Assembly (NCBI RefSeq): GCF_011297335.1 | Contig: NZ_JAAOTJ010000004.1 | Span: 186,001 to 250,000 of the forward strand | DNA: 64,000 bases | From: Catellatospora methionotrophica | GTDB lineage: Bacteria; Actinomycetota; Actinomycetes; Mycobacteriales; Micromonosporaceae | Direction of reading: 5' to 3' | Part shown: piece after piece, positions 54,568-62,119 of the stretch | Numbering within the stretch: position 1 is the first letter of the stretch | Layout of the letters: the number at the start of each line of letters is the position of its first letter | The notes under the pieces: model-generated | Database searches by the model: none | Seen by the model: the letters and a program-made list of their open reading frames with translations, nothing else | What the model was told of the DNA's origin: nothing | Program-made: the position numbers and the translations under genes

Positions 54568-54591
54568 ACCCTGTGACATAGGTCACAGGGT
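54568..54591. promoter_or_regulatory. Crp/GlxR-type palindrome
   Basis: ACCCTGTGAC-ATAG-GTCACAGGGT, perfect 10-bp arms; 54572-54587 matches TGTGA-N6-TCACA exactly, the Crp/GlxR consensus. It lies in the 714-bp gap between the 226-residue gene and DUF3800. About 50 bp to the left is a TTGCCA...TAAAAT promoter-like pair on the plus strand (54501-54527). No gene is seen in the gap. Confidence 0.5.
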
Positions 54592-54668
54592 TTCGGCGTT
54601 GCTCGCGTCTGACACGATATGTTGACTAAACGGGCAAGTACGACGGCGAACCCCTTGCGTTAGGCGCT

Positions 54669-54788
54669 ACTCTTACGAACAGAGAAGGCCTCCTGGAGGT
54701 CTCGGGGATCAAGTCAGGTCTGTCACCAGGCCCTTTTAGCGTTTGGCTAGATGAGGCTCCCCGGGCCTCCAGGAGGCCTGACTCTTAC
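54669..54788. repeat. Inverted repeat with flanking direct repeats, 3' of DUF3800
   Basis: AGGCCTCCTGGAGG (54686-54699) and its complement (54766-54779), with ACTCTTAC directly repeated outside (54669-54676 and 54781-54788). The right ACTCTTAC contains the DUF3800 stop codon. The 66 bases between the arms contain further short complementarity. It may be a structured RNA or a small mobile unit rather than a plain terminator. Confidence 0.6.
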
Positions 54789-55567
54789 AGGCCCTCAGCT
54801 GGCCACCATGGCAAAGCCTCAAGGCCGCCAGGTAGTGCGAATGCTTTAAACCCAGCCCCCCAGCACCGCCCGTCGGGGCGCCGGCGGATCTGCTCTCGGA
54901 TCCGCATGAAGTGGTGCTCCTCGAACTGGCCAAACTCGTCGGGAGAGATCGCCGCCTTCAGCATCCCGGCATACTGGTCCGCAGCCTGAAGACCGTCATA
55001 GTCGCCGATGGCTTTGAACTTCACGTTGCCACGGTGAAGGTGCCAGGGCGCACGTCGCGTACCGCGTGATCTCGCCTGCTTGATCGCAAAGTAGGTCAAG
55101 GTGTCGGTGTGGTCGAAGCCTCTCACGTGCGCGAACTTGACCGCGATGTCACGCGGACCGTCGGGCCAGTTTCGTGCAGCGTGCAGCATCCGCTCCATCA
55201 TCACGCCGGCCGCGAAGTTGTAGAACTTGGCGTGGTTCCCGTACAAGGTGGATGTCGCAGGGATTGCTGCCTTCTGGAACAGCACATAGTTGACGCGAAG
55301 CGTCGTCAGTTGGAGCAGCTCACTTGTGATCATCTGGCGTCGCGAGTACGAGCGAGCGTGCTCCGACCAGTGGAACGCTTTAACGCGCGGCACATTGATC
55401 TTGGTGCGGCAGTTGTTCATGGCCTGGTGGACAAGCGGGTCGTCCTCCTCCGGAACGATCACGCCAGCCAGTCCGAAGTAGGGCGACGACTGCGCCTTGA
55501 TACCTCGGTCTCCGGTTTCGTCCACGTAGCCCAACAACAGCTTTCGCGCGTTCAACGTCGCCTGCAC
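54785..55567 (-). CDS. DUF3800 domain protein
   Basis: A 260-residue protein with the DUF3800 start LLLGYVDETGDRGIKAQSSPYFGLAGVIVPEED (RNase H-like fold, first acidic residues in YVDETGD). Central block: KAFHWSEHARSYSRR; later ARDWPDG-like helix and KFKAIGDYDGLQAADQYAGMLKAA, which carries the conserved DxxQxADxxA motif. DUF3800 proteins are predicted nucleases, often on mobile elements and often near structured RNAs. It starts at GTG 55567. Gene is isolated, with about 450 bp of non-coding DNA upstream. Confidence 0.85.
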   Translation of the reverse strand: MQATLNARKLLLGYVDETGDRGIKAQSSPYFGLAGVIVPEEDDPLVHQAMNNCRTKINVPRVKAFHWSEHARSYSRRQMITSELLQLTTLRVNYVLFQKAAIPATSTLYGNHAKFYNFAAGVMMERMLHAARNWPDGPRDIAVKFAHVRGFDHTDTLTYFAIKQARSRGTRRAPWHLHRGNVKFKAIGDYDGLQAADQYAGMLKAAISPDEFGQFEEHHFMRIREQIRRRPDGRCWGAGFKAFALPGGLEALPWWPAEGL

Positions 55568-55789
55568 CTTCGTCTATGCGCATGGACCGAAGGCGGGGGC
55601 GTCTGCGTCTGAGGTCCACCATGCGCGGTGCCACACCTGCAGCACTTGCCATCCACTTTATCGTCCCGACGCGACATGGACAGCAGCATGTTGAGCCACT
55701 TGTGCTCAAGTCCGTGTGACGTTTCACGTTTCGCAGCGCAGCCCGTTGGTATTTTGCCAGGTCACAGCAATGATCGCGCCAAGAGGTGA

Positions 55790-55815
55790 TTGTCCACAGG
55801 GGACACTTATCCACA
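55790..55815. promoter_or_regulatory. Pair of DnaA boxes
   Basis: TTGTCCACA (55790-55798, the form preferred in actinomycete origins) and TTATCCACA (55807-55815, the E. coli consensus), same orientation, start points 17 bp apart, in the 454-bp gene-free gap 55568-56021. Elsewhere in the gap only two TTTTGCCAG words (55753-55761, 55914-55922) stand out. Confidence 0.7.
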
Positions 55816-56021
55816 GGGTGGCGCGTCCCGAGCTGCCTCCATGGGTGTGGTTCGGCCGCGTTCCGTTGCGCCTTCCGGCGATATACATCGAGGGAATTAA
55901 CTAGATTCTCTGTGTTTTGCCAGCGTAAGACGATTGAGTGAACATCGTGGATGCAGTGGCATATCAGAAACGCGATGAGTATTCGATTAGACAGATCTAG
56001 GACAGAACAGCCTGTGGCGGC

Positions 56022-56945
56022 CTAGTCGTCGAGGTCCTGGGTTGTCAGTGCTTGGATACGTCGACTCGTTGCGGGAATGAAGGCTGGCAGGCGGAGAGCT
56101 GAGGGCTGCAAGCGGTAGACGTTGCGGAATCTTCTGAAGTCGAAACTGTCGTTGGCGACGAGTTCGCGGCGGCGAACGGTGATGATCCCGGCCAGCTGAA
56201 GCTCCCGCAGGCCTCTCGTGCGAGTCTCCTCCGCCAGAACGTAGGTCTGTGTGGCGTAGTCAGGTGCGATCCAAAGTTCCTCGCCCTCCGGGTCCTTGGT
56301 GCCAGTGTGCGTGTAAAGGATGATCAGCATGGCCAGGGCGGAGGCACTGAGTACGGCCATCCAGCCCGACGTCCAGAGTTCCGGCGGCAGTTGGATGTAG
56401 CGGTGTCGTCGTGCCGCAGGTGAGCCCTTCTGGCTGAGCCTGTTATACGCCGCGCCTGGAAGCTCGTAGGGCTTGCCGCGTCCATCGTCACTTAGTAGAT
56501 GAACCACATTCGGAGTGCCGGCACGGTTCTCGACTTCGATGAAGCCGTTCTTCTCCAGCCATCGCACCGCGTCGGCGACCCGCCGCGCGCCAGAGTTGCT
56601 GGGGTCTTCTAGATCGAGCAACTCGGCCCACGCGCGTGCGGGATACGCCAACGAGTGTGGCGGCGCTGCCCCGAGCCACAGGTAGGACATATACAGCCTT
56701 AGCCGTACCGAGCCACCGCGGCCCCCGCGAAGCATCCGCGCTAAGGGCGTCAGCTCGCCTGAGTTGTCGGGTCGTTCGGAGAAAGACCGTCGCAGGGGCA
56801 TGTTCCGGCCGTTGTTGCGCTGAGCGACCTGACCGGCGACCGCCATGGCCCGTGCGGAAGGTGTACGGGCCTCCCTGAGCGGTTTCGCGTCATCTGACGT
56901 CGCTTGCGTAGGGGCGGCCTGCTCTTGTGTGTCATCTAGCGTCAT
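56022..56945 (-). CDS. Probable DNA-binding protein with two winged helices
   Basis: A 307-residue basic protein. One winged helix appears at about 80-150 (VRLRLYMSYLWLGAAP...RAWAELLDLEDPSNSGARRVADAVRWLEKNGFIEVENR), the other at about 185-270 (RYIQLPPELWTSGWMAVLSASALAMLIILYTH...YVLAEETRTRGLRELQLAGIITVRRREL). This resembles plasmid/phage replication or partition-type wH pairs, but no named family is recognised. The DnaA boxes lie about 200 bp downstream of its end, which fits a replication-linked role; that is inference. Confidence 0.65.
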   Translation of the reverse strand: MTLDDTQEQAAPTQATSDDAKPLREARTPSARAMAVAGQVAQRNNGRNMPLRRSFSERPDNSGELTPLARMLRGGRGGSVRLRLYMSYLWLGAAPPHSLAYPARAWAELLDLEDPSNSGARRVADAVRWLEKNGFIEVENRAGTPNVVHLLSDDGRGKPYELPGAAYNRLSQKGSPAARRHRYIQLPPELWTSGWMAVLSASALAMLIILYTHTGTKDPEGEELWIAPDYATQTYVLAEETRTRGLRELQLAGIITVRRRELVANDSFDFRRFRNVYRLQPSALRLPAFIPATSRRIQALTTQDLDD

Positions 56946-57377
56946 TAAATAGTCATCCTATAGTGCCCGGAGGTAGGGGGGGTGATACCCCTGCACTAAC
57001 GTAGGGGTGACTACGTGTGTAGGTGTAGGTTACCCCCGCGCAACCGTACCCTGGCGGGGCTTGTAAGCGCGGCTGTTGTCCATCACTTGGTGGTAGTCTT
57101 CGTCTAGCCCGAAGCGGGAAGATCGCGCGGCGAGGGGACGTGTCCTCGCTTACCGGCCTTGATGGTTCAGGTCAGGCCAGGAACGGCGGTGCCGGTGGTG
57201 TTCCTCACCAGCGACAGAGGCGGGCCGGCACCAAGGCAGGTACGACCGCACGAGGCAGTCCTCTCCGGGTACCGACTGTGGCGCCATTCCTTCCCGGCTG
57301 CATGAGGCGGTGGGTGCTCTCAAGAGAGTGCCCACCGCCTGGTGTTTGAGAGCGTAGATCGATCTCTCCGGCTCGGC
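56946..57377 (+). other. Gene-free stretch with repeats and candidate small transcript
   Basis: No protein gene is convincing here. Positions 56970-57050 carry repeated GTAGGGG/GTAGG words and their complements (ATACCCCT, TTACCCCC), possible operators for the minus-strand gene at 56945. Positions 57100-57340 have several stem-forming blocks, including GCGAGG...CCTCGC around 57131-57150, and end in a strong terminator, compatible with a plus-strand small RNA. No riboswitch class is recognised. Confidence 0.35.
57305..57340 (+). terminator. 17-bp stem terminator
   Basis: AGGCGGTGGGTGCTCTC (57305-57321), loop AA, GAGAGTGCCCACCGCCT (57324-57340), with two G-U pairs, followed by GGTGTTTGAG. It is 38 bp past the stop of the minus-strand nuclease gene and could also serve that gene. 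Confidence 0.7.
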
Positions 57378-58373
57378 CTAGCCCTTCATGACGGTGGCAC
57401 GCCACAAGTGCTGCATCGCGTCGCGTACCGCGTCCGGCGCCGGGTGTCTGATGAAGCTCTCGTCCCCATCCCAGTGGAGGCAGTCGACACCGTAGGCGTG
57501 TAGAAGCCTGATGTCGCAGGCGGCAGGCGCCGCCGGGAAGAGGGCGGTGAGCCGGTGTACGGGAACCGTCACGTTGACGGCGTAGTCCAGGAGCTGGCCG
57601 AGCGCATCGCGAACGTATCGATGGCTGGCCCCGCTCTTAGCTTCGATGATCTCGCCCTCTCTGCTCAGGTAGAGATCGGTGTGGCCGACCGCCGACCGTA
57701 GGCGGTGGTCACCGGAGCCCGAGATGCTGTGGCGGTAGCGGCTGACCAGGGCAGCCTCGGCACGGAGAACGACCACGGTGGCCGCCGCGCGCTCGTAGGT
57801 CGCTGAGGTTACGTGGCTCTTCTCGGCCTCGACGATCTCGGTAAGAACGCCCAGGGCAGCGAGCAGGTCGACTGCTGCCGACTCGTCCTGTGCGGCCACG
57901 TCCGGCTGAGGGATCAGGCCGGTCGCCAAATCGGCGGCGAGGCGGTCAGCATCGTCGATGCCGTACCCGGGAACTGTGAGTCGCAGCCGCGTCCGCTTGG
58001 TGCTGTTTCCGGCGTGGCGTGCATCCGGTGCCTGACCAACGGTCTTCTGTCGATTCGTGAGCCGCAGGCGCAGCGCGGCGACGTCGGGCACGTCCGATAG
58101 CCGGACCGGGGCGGCCAGCAGCGCGCGATCGGCCTCTGAGAGCTGCCTGCGCTGGGTGATCAGCGAGTCGACGACCGCAGCTTCGACTACGGCGCCGAGT
58201 TCCTTGAGCCGCCTTAGCAGAAGGTCGAGCGCGGCGCGGTAGTCCGTGTTGCGCTCGCCCCGGCCGGCGGCTCTCCCGCTCCTACTTTCGAGAATGACTG
58301 CAAGATGATCGCCGTCTGCCTCGACGGCGTATTCCGCATCGAGTGTCTTGCCCAGGTCGTCGATCGGCTGCAT
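57378..58373 (-). CDS. PD-(D/E)XK endonuclease-like protein
   Basis: A 331-residue protein at the right end of the element. The C-terminal half carries a PD-(D/E)XK core: VGHTDLYLSREGEIIEAKSGASHRYVRDALGQLLDYA (about 228-264), with Asp in HTD, Glu-x-Lys in IEAKSG and the Q in GQLLDY. The N-terminal part (LAVILESRSGRAAGRGERNTDYRAALDLLLRRLKELGAVVEAAVVDS) resembles N-terminal modules of McrA/McrB-type modification-dependent nucleases. ATG 58373 is the only start after an in-frame stop at 58404-58406. It may be a restriction or defence nuclease. Confidence 0.72.
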   Translation of the reverse strand: MQPIDDLGKTLDAEYAVEADGDHLAVILESRSGRAAGRGERNTDYRAALDLLLRRLKELGAVVEAAVVDSLITQRRQLSEADRALLAAPVRLSDVPDVAALRLRLTNRQKTVGQAPDARHAGNSTKRTRLRLTVPGYGIDDADRLAADLATGLIPQPDVAAQDESAAVDLLAALGVLTEIVEAEKSHVTSATYERAAATVVVLRAEAALVSRYRHSISGSGDHRLRSAVGHTDLYLSREGEIIEAKSGASHRYVRDALGQLLDYAVNVTVPVHRLTALFPAAPAACDIRLLHAYGVDCLHWDGDESFIRHPAPDAVRDAMQHLWRATVMKG

Positions 58374-58583
58374 GTGGGCAAGCTTGGCATGGCGGTCAGG
58401 GAGTCATACGGAGCGGTGTTGAAGGCCGGTCCGAGAACCGTGATGTGGCGCTCCGGCGCAGCAGGGTTCGGGTGGTCCTCGGCTGTGATCTTGCGTGCGA
58501 TCTGCGTGCGATTAGCCCCGGCGATCGAGGGGGGAGTGCGGTACGTCACGGTCACTCGATCGTGGTGGCCGAACCATGATGCG

Positions 58584-58619
58584 AAAAAGCCCCGAACCTG
58601 CGTTTCCGCAGTTCGGGGC
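58584..58619 (-). terminator. tRNA-Phe terminator (supplied by the element)
   Basis: On the minus strand: GCCCCGAA/TTCGGGGC stem (58612-58619/58589-58596) with inner CTGCG/CGCAG (58598-58602/58607-58611), followed by UUUUU (58584-58588). Confidence 0.85.
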
Positions 58620-58689
58620 GACAAAGCCCGGCGAAGAGCTTTGGTGGCCAGGGGCGGGGTCGAACCGCCGACCTTCCGATTTTCAGTCG
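58607..58689 (-). repeat. attR: 83-bp direct repeat (inside the intact tRNA-Phe)
   Basis: Identical to 42909-42991. Here it supplies the 3' half of a complete tRNA-Phe and half of its terminator; the 5' half to the right is chromosomal. Confidence 0.95.
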
Positions 58690-58718
58690 GACGCTCGTAC
58701 CAACTGAGCTACCTGGCC
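58645..58718 (-). tRNA. tRNA-Phe (GAA)
   Basis: Cloverleaf with acceptor GGCCAGG...CCTGGCC, anticodon loop CTGAAAA (anticodon GAA at 58684-58682), T-loop GGTTCGACCCC and encoded CCA at 58644-58642. It is the integration target and is regenerated intact. Confidence 0.95.
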
Positions 58719-58748
58719 GAAACCATCCGGGGGATGGTCGAACATTGG

Positions 58749-58822
58749 CGGTCCTGACGGGACTTGAACCCGCGACCTCCGCCTTGACAGGGCGGCGAGC
58801 ACTCCAACTGCTCCACAGGACC
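58749..58822 (-). tRNA. tRNA-Asp (GTC)
   Basis: Acceptor GGTCCTG...CAGGACC, anticodon loop CTGTCAA (GTC), T-arm GCGGGTTCAAGTCCCGT; CCA encoded at 58748-58746. It is 30 bp upstream of tRNA-Phe on the same strand. Confidence 0.93.
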
Positions 58823-58871
58823 TTGCTACTTGCTCTTCCTTGCTCCGGAGACCTTATCAGGTCTCCGTCCG

Positions 58872-58944
58872 TGCCCCCAACGGGATTCGAACCCGTGCTA
58901 CCGCCTTGAAAGGGCGGCGTCCTAGGCCGCTAGACGATGAGGGC
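58872..58944 (-). tRNA. tRNA-Glu (TTC)
   Basis: Acceptor GCCCTCA...TGGGGGC, anticodon loop CTTTCAA (TTC), T-arm CACGGGTTCGAATCCCGT; no encoded CCA. It is first of the Glu-Asp-Phe tRNA cluster. Confidence 0.93.
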
Positions 58945-59073
58945 GGCCGAACCATCATCGCACACAGCTGCTCAAAGCTTGCAGCTGCCCGTGATGCTGG
59001 CTGTTGCTCCCATCCGGCCCCGCCGGAGGCTCGGAAAGCATATGTGACCAGCCACCGTTCCGCCAAATCGGGG

Positions 59074-59889
59074 TCACAGCGTGTCGGGGAGCCGGATCAG
59101 GCGGTACTTCGCGCGCAGGCCGGAGATGATGCTGGGCAGTGCGGCCAGGGTCTGGGCGCGGTCTCCGCCGGCGTCGTGGAGCAGCACGACACCCCCGGCG
59201 CGGGTGCCCTTGACGACCCGGCTGGAGATGGTGGAGGCGGCGGGGCGGCGCCAGTCCTGCGGGTCGACGGTCCAGTGCAGGGGGCTCATGCCGAGGCTGC
59301 GGGCGACGCGTACGGCGGCCGCTGTCCAGTTGCCGCCCGGGTGCCGGAAGTAGCGGATCGGGACGCCGGGCACGGCTTCGTGGATGGCGTTGTTGGTGGC
59401 CCGCATGTTCGAGCTGATCTTGGCATCGGAGTAGGTGCCGAGCTTGAACTCGTGGTTCCAGCTGTGGTTGCACAGGGTGTGCCCGTCGGCGACGATCCGC
59501 CGGACCAGGTCCGGGTGTCCCTTGACCTGGGTGCCGACCAGGCAGAAGGTGGCCTTGACGCCCCTGGCGCGCAGCGCGTCGAGAACGCGGGGGGTCCAGG
59601 TCGGGTGCGGGCCGTCGTCGAACGTCAGCGCTACGCCGGACGAGCCGCTGGTGCGCTGGAGGACGTATGACTTCTCGGTGGTGGGCCGGGTGGTCGGCGT
59701 CTTGCTGGGAGTGGGGCTCGCCGACGGGCTGGGACTGGGCGACGGGCTCGGCGAGGGTGACGGCGAGGCCGAGGGTGAGTTGGACGGTGACGGTGCGGCG
59801 GTGGGTGATCCGCCGCCGCAGCCCGTTGCCGCCAAGAGTGTGAAACCGGTCACCACGACGACGAGGCCGTGGGCGCGCCGCAGCTCCAT
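59074..59889 (-). CDS. Polysaccharide deacetylase (NodB/CE4) lipoprotein
   Basis: A 271-residue protein. Lipobox LAATGC (Cys about 24) is followed by a Ser/Pro-rich spacer (SPSPSPSPSPSASPTPSKTP). The CE4 domain has motif 1 ALTFDDGPHP (catalytic Asp-Asp), motif 2 HSWNHEF (zinc His), motif 3 RHPGGNW, motif 4 HWTVDPQDWRRP and motif 5 GGVVLLHDAGGDR. All catalytic residues are present. It probably removes N-acetyl groups from peptidoglycan or chitin-like polymer at the cell surface. Confidence 0.92.
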   Translation of the reverse strand: MELRRAHGLVVVVTGFTLLAATGCGGGSPTAAPSPSNSPSASPSPSPSPSPSPSPSASPTPSKTPTTRPTTEKSYVLQRTSGSSGVALTFDDGPHPTWTPRVLDALRARGVKATFCLVGTQVKGHPDLVRRIVADGHTLCNHSWNHEFKLGTYSDAKISSNMRATNNAIHEAVPGVPIRYFRHPGGNWTAAAVRVARSLGMSPLHWTVDPQDWRRPAASTISSRVVKGTRAGGVVLLHDAGGDRAQTLAALPSIISGLRAKYRLIRLPDTL

Positions 59890-59974
59890 CGCCGCTCCCC
59901 AGGTCGGTCCACCCCCGTGGAGACCTCAGGGTGCCACAGTCACGCTCGTGGCGAAATGGGGCGAGGATTGCGGT

Positions 59975-60526
59975 TCAGGGCACCTCGCCGAGCGCGGGGA
60001 CCGCCACCGCGGTGACCCCGGCGAGCCAGGGGGCGTAGTCGTCGGGACGTTCGTCCAGCGAGGCGAGCAGATCGGTGGGGTGCACCCAGCGCAGCGCCGC
60101 GACCTCGGCCGGATCGGGGCGCGGGGGCTCCGTGCCGGGGCCGAGGATGCCGAGCAGCACGTGGTCGTACTCGTCCTCGACGCGGTCGGTGGACGGGTCG
60201 ACGGCGCGGTAGGCGTACACGCCGATCTCGGTGAGGGTGACGCCGCGCACGCCGATCTCCTCCGCCAGGCGGCGGGCGGCGGCGGTGACCAGGTCCTCGC
60301 CGGGGCCGGGGTGGCCGCAGGCCGCGTTGGCCCAGCGCAGCGCGAACCGGGTCTTCACGGCGGCGCGCTGCTGGAGCAGCAGGCGGCCCTGCGCGTCGAG
60401 CAGGTGCACCGAGAAGGCGCGGTGCCGGATGCCGGGGGCGGTGTGCGCGTGGGAGACGGTGGCCTTGCCGCAGGGCGCGCCGTTGTCGTCGACCAGCTCG
60501 ACCAGATCTTCTTCCCGTGACCTCAT
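59975..60526 (-). CDS. idi: Isopentenyl-diphosphate delta-isomerase, type 1
   Basis: A 183-residue Nudix-fold enzyme interconverting IPP and DMAPP. Blocks: HRAFSVHLLDAQGRLLLQQRAAVKTRF, the catalytic Cys in WANAACGHPGPGED, LAEEIGV, and the catalytic Glu pair in VEDEYDHVLLG. Its start overlaps the end of crtI (ATGA, 60523-60526), so it is co-expressed to supply isoprenoid precursor. Confidence 0.93.
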   Translation of the reverse strand: MRSREEDLVELVDDNGAPCGKATVSHAHTAPGIRHRAFSVHLLDAQGRLLLQQRAAVKTRFALRWANAACGHPGPGEDLVTAAARRLAEEIGVRGVTLTEIGVYAYRAVDPSTDRVEDEYDHVLLGILGPGTEPPRPDPAEVAALRWVHPTDLLASLDERPDDYAPWLAGVTAVAVPALGEVP

Positions 60527-61938
60527 GCGCGTGCTCCGACCACTCGGCGGGCCGCGGAACGGCCCGAGATCAGCACCATGGGAACGCCGACGCCGGGGCG
60601 GGTGCCGGACCCGGTGAAGACGACGTTACTCAGGGTTGGATGAAGGTTACCCGGTCGCAGGGGCCCGCTCTGACGCAGCGTGTGGGCGCTGGCGAACGGC
60701 GTGCCGTGGGCCATGCCCTGGCGGGCCCAGTCGTCGGGGGTCACCACATAGGACAGCGCCAGGTCGGCGCCGATGTCGAGATAGCCCCGGGCTTCGAGGG
60801 TGGCCAGCAGCTCCCCGGCGTAGCGGCGGCCGACCGGCCCGTCCCAGCGCACGGGTGCGGTGCGCAGGTTCGGCACGGGCGCGACCACCTGGTAGGTCTG
60901 GCGGCCGGGCGGGGCGGCCGTGGGGTCGGTCCGGCTCGGGTTGGTGACCAGGATCGACGGGTCGCTCATCAGCTCGCCACGGTTGACGACCTCGTCGAAG
61001 GTCTGCCGCCAGGAGCGGCCGAAGTGCAGGTTGTGGTGGGCGATGCGCTGGTAGCCGCCACGGTCGTCGCGGGTGCCCAGGTGCAGCACGACGCACGACG
61101 GCGACGGGGTCAGCCGCCGCAGCCGGGCGGGCGGCAGGCCGGGCAGCAGCCCGTACGCGGCGGGCAGGTCGGGGTTGAGCACGATGGTGTCGGCGGTCAG
61201 GCGCTCGCCGTCGGCGGTGTGCACCGCGACGGCCCGCCCCGCGCGGGTCTCCACCGAGGTCACGTCGGTGTGGTAGCGGAAGTTCACGCCGTGCTTCTCG
61301 GCCGCGGCGGCCAGCGCCTTGGGGACCGCGTTCATGCCGCCGCGCGGGTACCAGACCTCGGTGACGGTGTCCAAGTAGGACGCGGACTGGTGGTCGCGGC
61401 CGGTGAACAGGTTGCGGAAGGAGAACAGCCGCTGCGTACGCGGGTCGTCGAAGAACTCGGTGAGCCGCCGCCGGGCCCCCTCGGTGGCCAGGGTGCGCCA
61501 GTGGCCGGCCGGGTCGCGCCGCTCGAACTGCTGGAGCCGCCGCGCCCAGCGCAGGAAGCGCAGGTAGCCTGCGGCCTCCTTGCCGCCGCAGAGCTTCGCG
61601 ATGGCCGCGACCATCCTGTCCGTGTCGGCGTGCACGTCCAGCGTGGTGCCGTCGGGGAAGTGGGCCCGGTAGGCCGGGTCGAGGCGGATCAGCTCGATCC
61701 AGTCGTGCAGGTGCTCGCCGACCGCGGCCAGCGGTTCGGCCAGCAGGTCCGGTGCGGTGATCATCGTGGGGCCGGTGTCGAACCGGTGCCCGTCGAGTTC
61801 CAGCACGCCGACCTGGCCGCCGGGGTTGCCGGAACGCTCGATCACGGTCACCTCGCGGCCTGCCCCGGCGAGGTGCAGCGCGCAGGACAACCCACCCAAT
61901 CCTGCGCCGACGACAATCACATGATTTGTCGGCCCCAT
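60523..61938 (-). CDS. crtI: Phytoene desaturase/CrtI-type carotenoid oxidoreductase
   Basis: A 471-residue FAD enzyme from ATG 61938 (MGPTNHVIVVGAGLGGLSCALHLAGAG, dinucleotide motif; VTVIERSGNPGGQVG). HRFDTGPTMITAPDLL is the conserved CrtI block near the N-terminus, and GNLHPTLSNVVFTGSGTRPGVGVPMVLISG is the C-terminal FAD block. It desaturates phytoene or a related carotenoid. No phytoene synthase gene is in the window to its right, but idi is coupled downstream. The long in-frame N-terminal extension beyond 61938 is not conserved-looking and is left out. Confidence 0.88.
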   Translation of the reverse strand: MGPTNHVIVVGAGLGGLSCALHLAGAGREVTVIERSGNPGGQVGVLELDGHRFDTGPTMITAPDLLAEPLAAVGEHLHDWIELIRLDPAYRAHFPDGTTLDVHADTDRMVAAIAKLCGGKEAAGYLRFLRWARRLQQFERRDPAGHWRTLATEGARRRLTEFFDDPRTQRLFSFRNLFTGRDHQSASYLDTVTEVWYPRGGMNAVPKALAAAAEKHGVNFRYHTDVTSVETRAGRAVAVHTADGERLTADTIVLNPDLPAAYGLLPGLPPARLRRLTPSPSCVVLHLGTRDDRGGYQRIAHHNLHFGRSWRQTFDEVVNRGELMSDPSILVTNPSRTDPTAAPPGRQTYQVVAPVPNLRTAPVRWDGPVGRRYAGELLATLEARGYLDIGADLALSYVVTPDDWARQGMAHGTPFASAHTLRQSGPLRPGNLHPTLSNVVFTGSGTRPGVGVPMVLISGRSAARRVVGARA

Positions 61939-62119
61939 TACGCTTCGCACGAAATCATGGTGGCACGTTCGGCCGGACTGACACGCCAAACAGGCGGCGA
62001 TGTGTGCCGTTTGCCCGATATCTGACATGTCGCGAAAAGCCCTCCGCCGCACCCGGATCGGTGCGATACCGGTCGGACCGACCGGCGATCCGGGCGCGAC
62101 GGAGGGTTGTTCATGCAGG

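Larger units (their letters stand above)
42909..58689. mobile_element. AICE integrated in tRNA-Phe (about 15.7 kb)
   Basis: The element is bounded by the two 83-bp att repeats. It carries int-xis next to attL, an HUH replication initiator, an FtsK/TraB translocase with a SpdB-like protein, a Pra-like activator and a KorSA-like GntR repressor, the standard kit of pSAM2-type actinomycete integrative and conjugative elements. The right 7 kb is less GC-rich and carries defence-like or regulatory cargo (XRE-ImmA, DUF3800, PD-(D/E)XK nuclease). All key motifs are intact, so it may still be mobile. Confidence 0.92.

Noticed and set aside
57140-57349. Plus-strand 69-codon frame MSSLTGLDGSGQ
   Set aside because: It runs through the terminator stem at 57305-57340, has no ribosome-binding site and no motif; a non-coding RNA is as likely.
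58214-58624. 136-codon minus-strand frame starting in the tRNA terminator
   Set aside because: Its start lies within attR and its end overlaps the nuclease gene in another frame. A stretch of it looks protein-like, so it is noted only as a possible lost N-terminus of the nuclease.
58587-58960. Minus-strand or plus-strand coding potential across the tRNA cluster
   Set aside because: The region is fully explained by three tRNA cloverleaves and a terminator.
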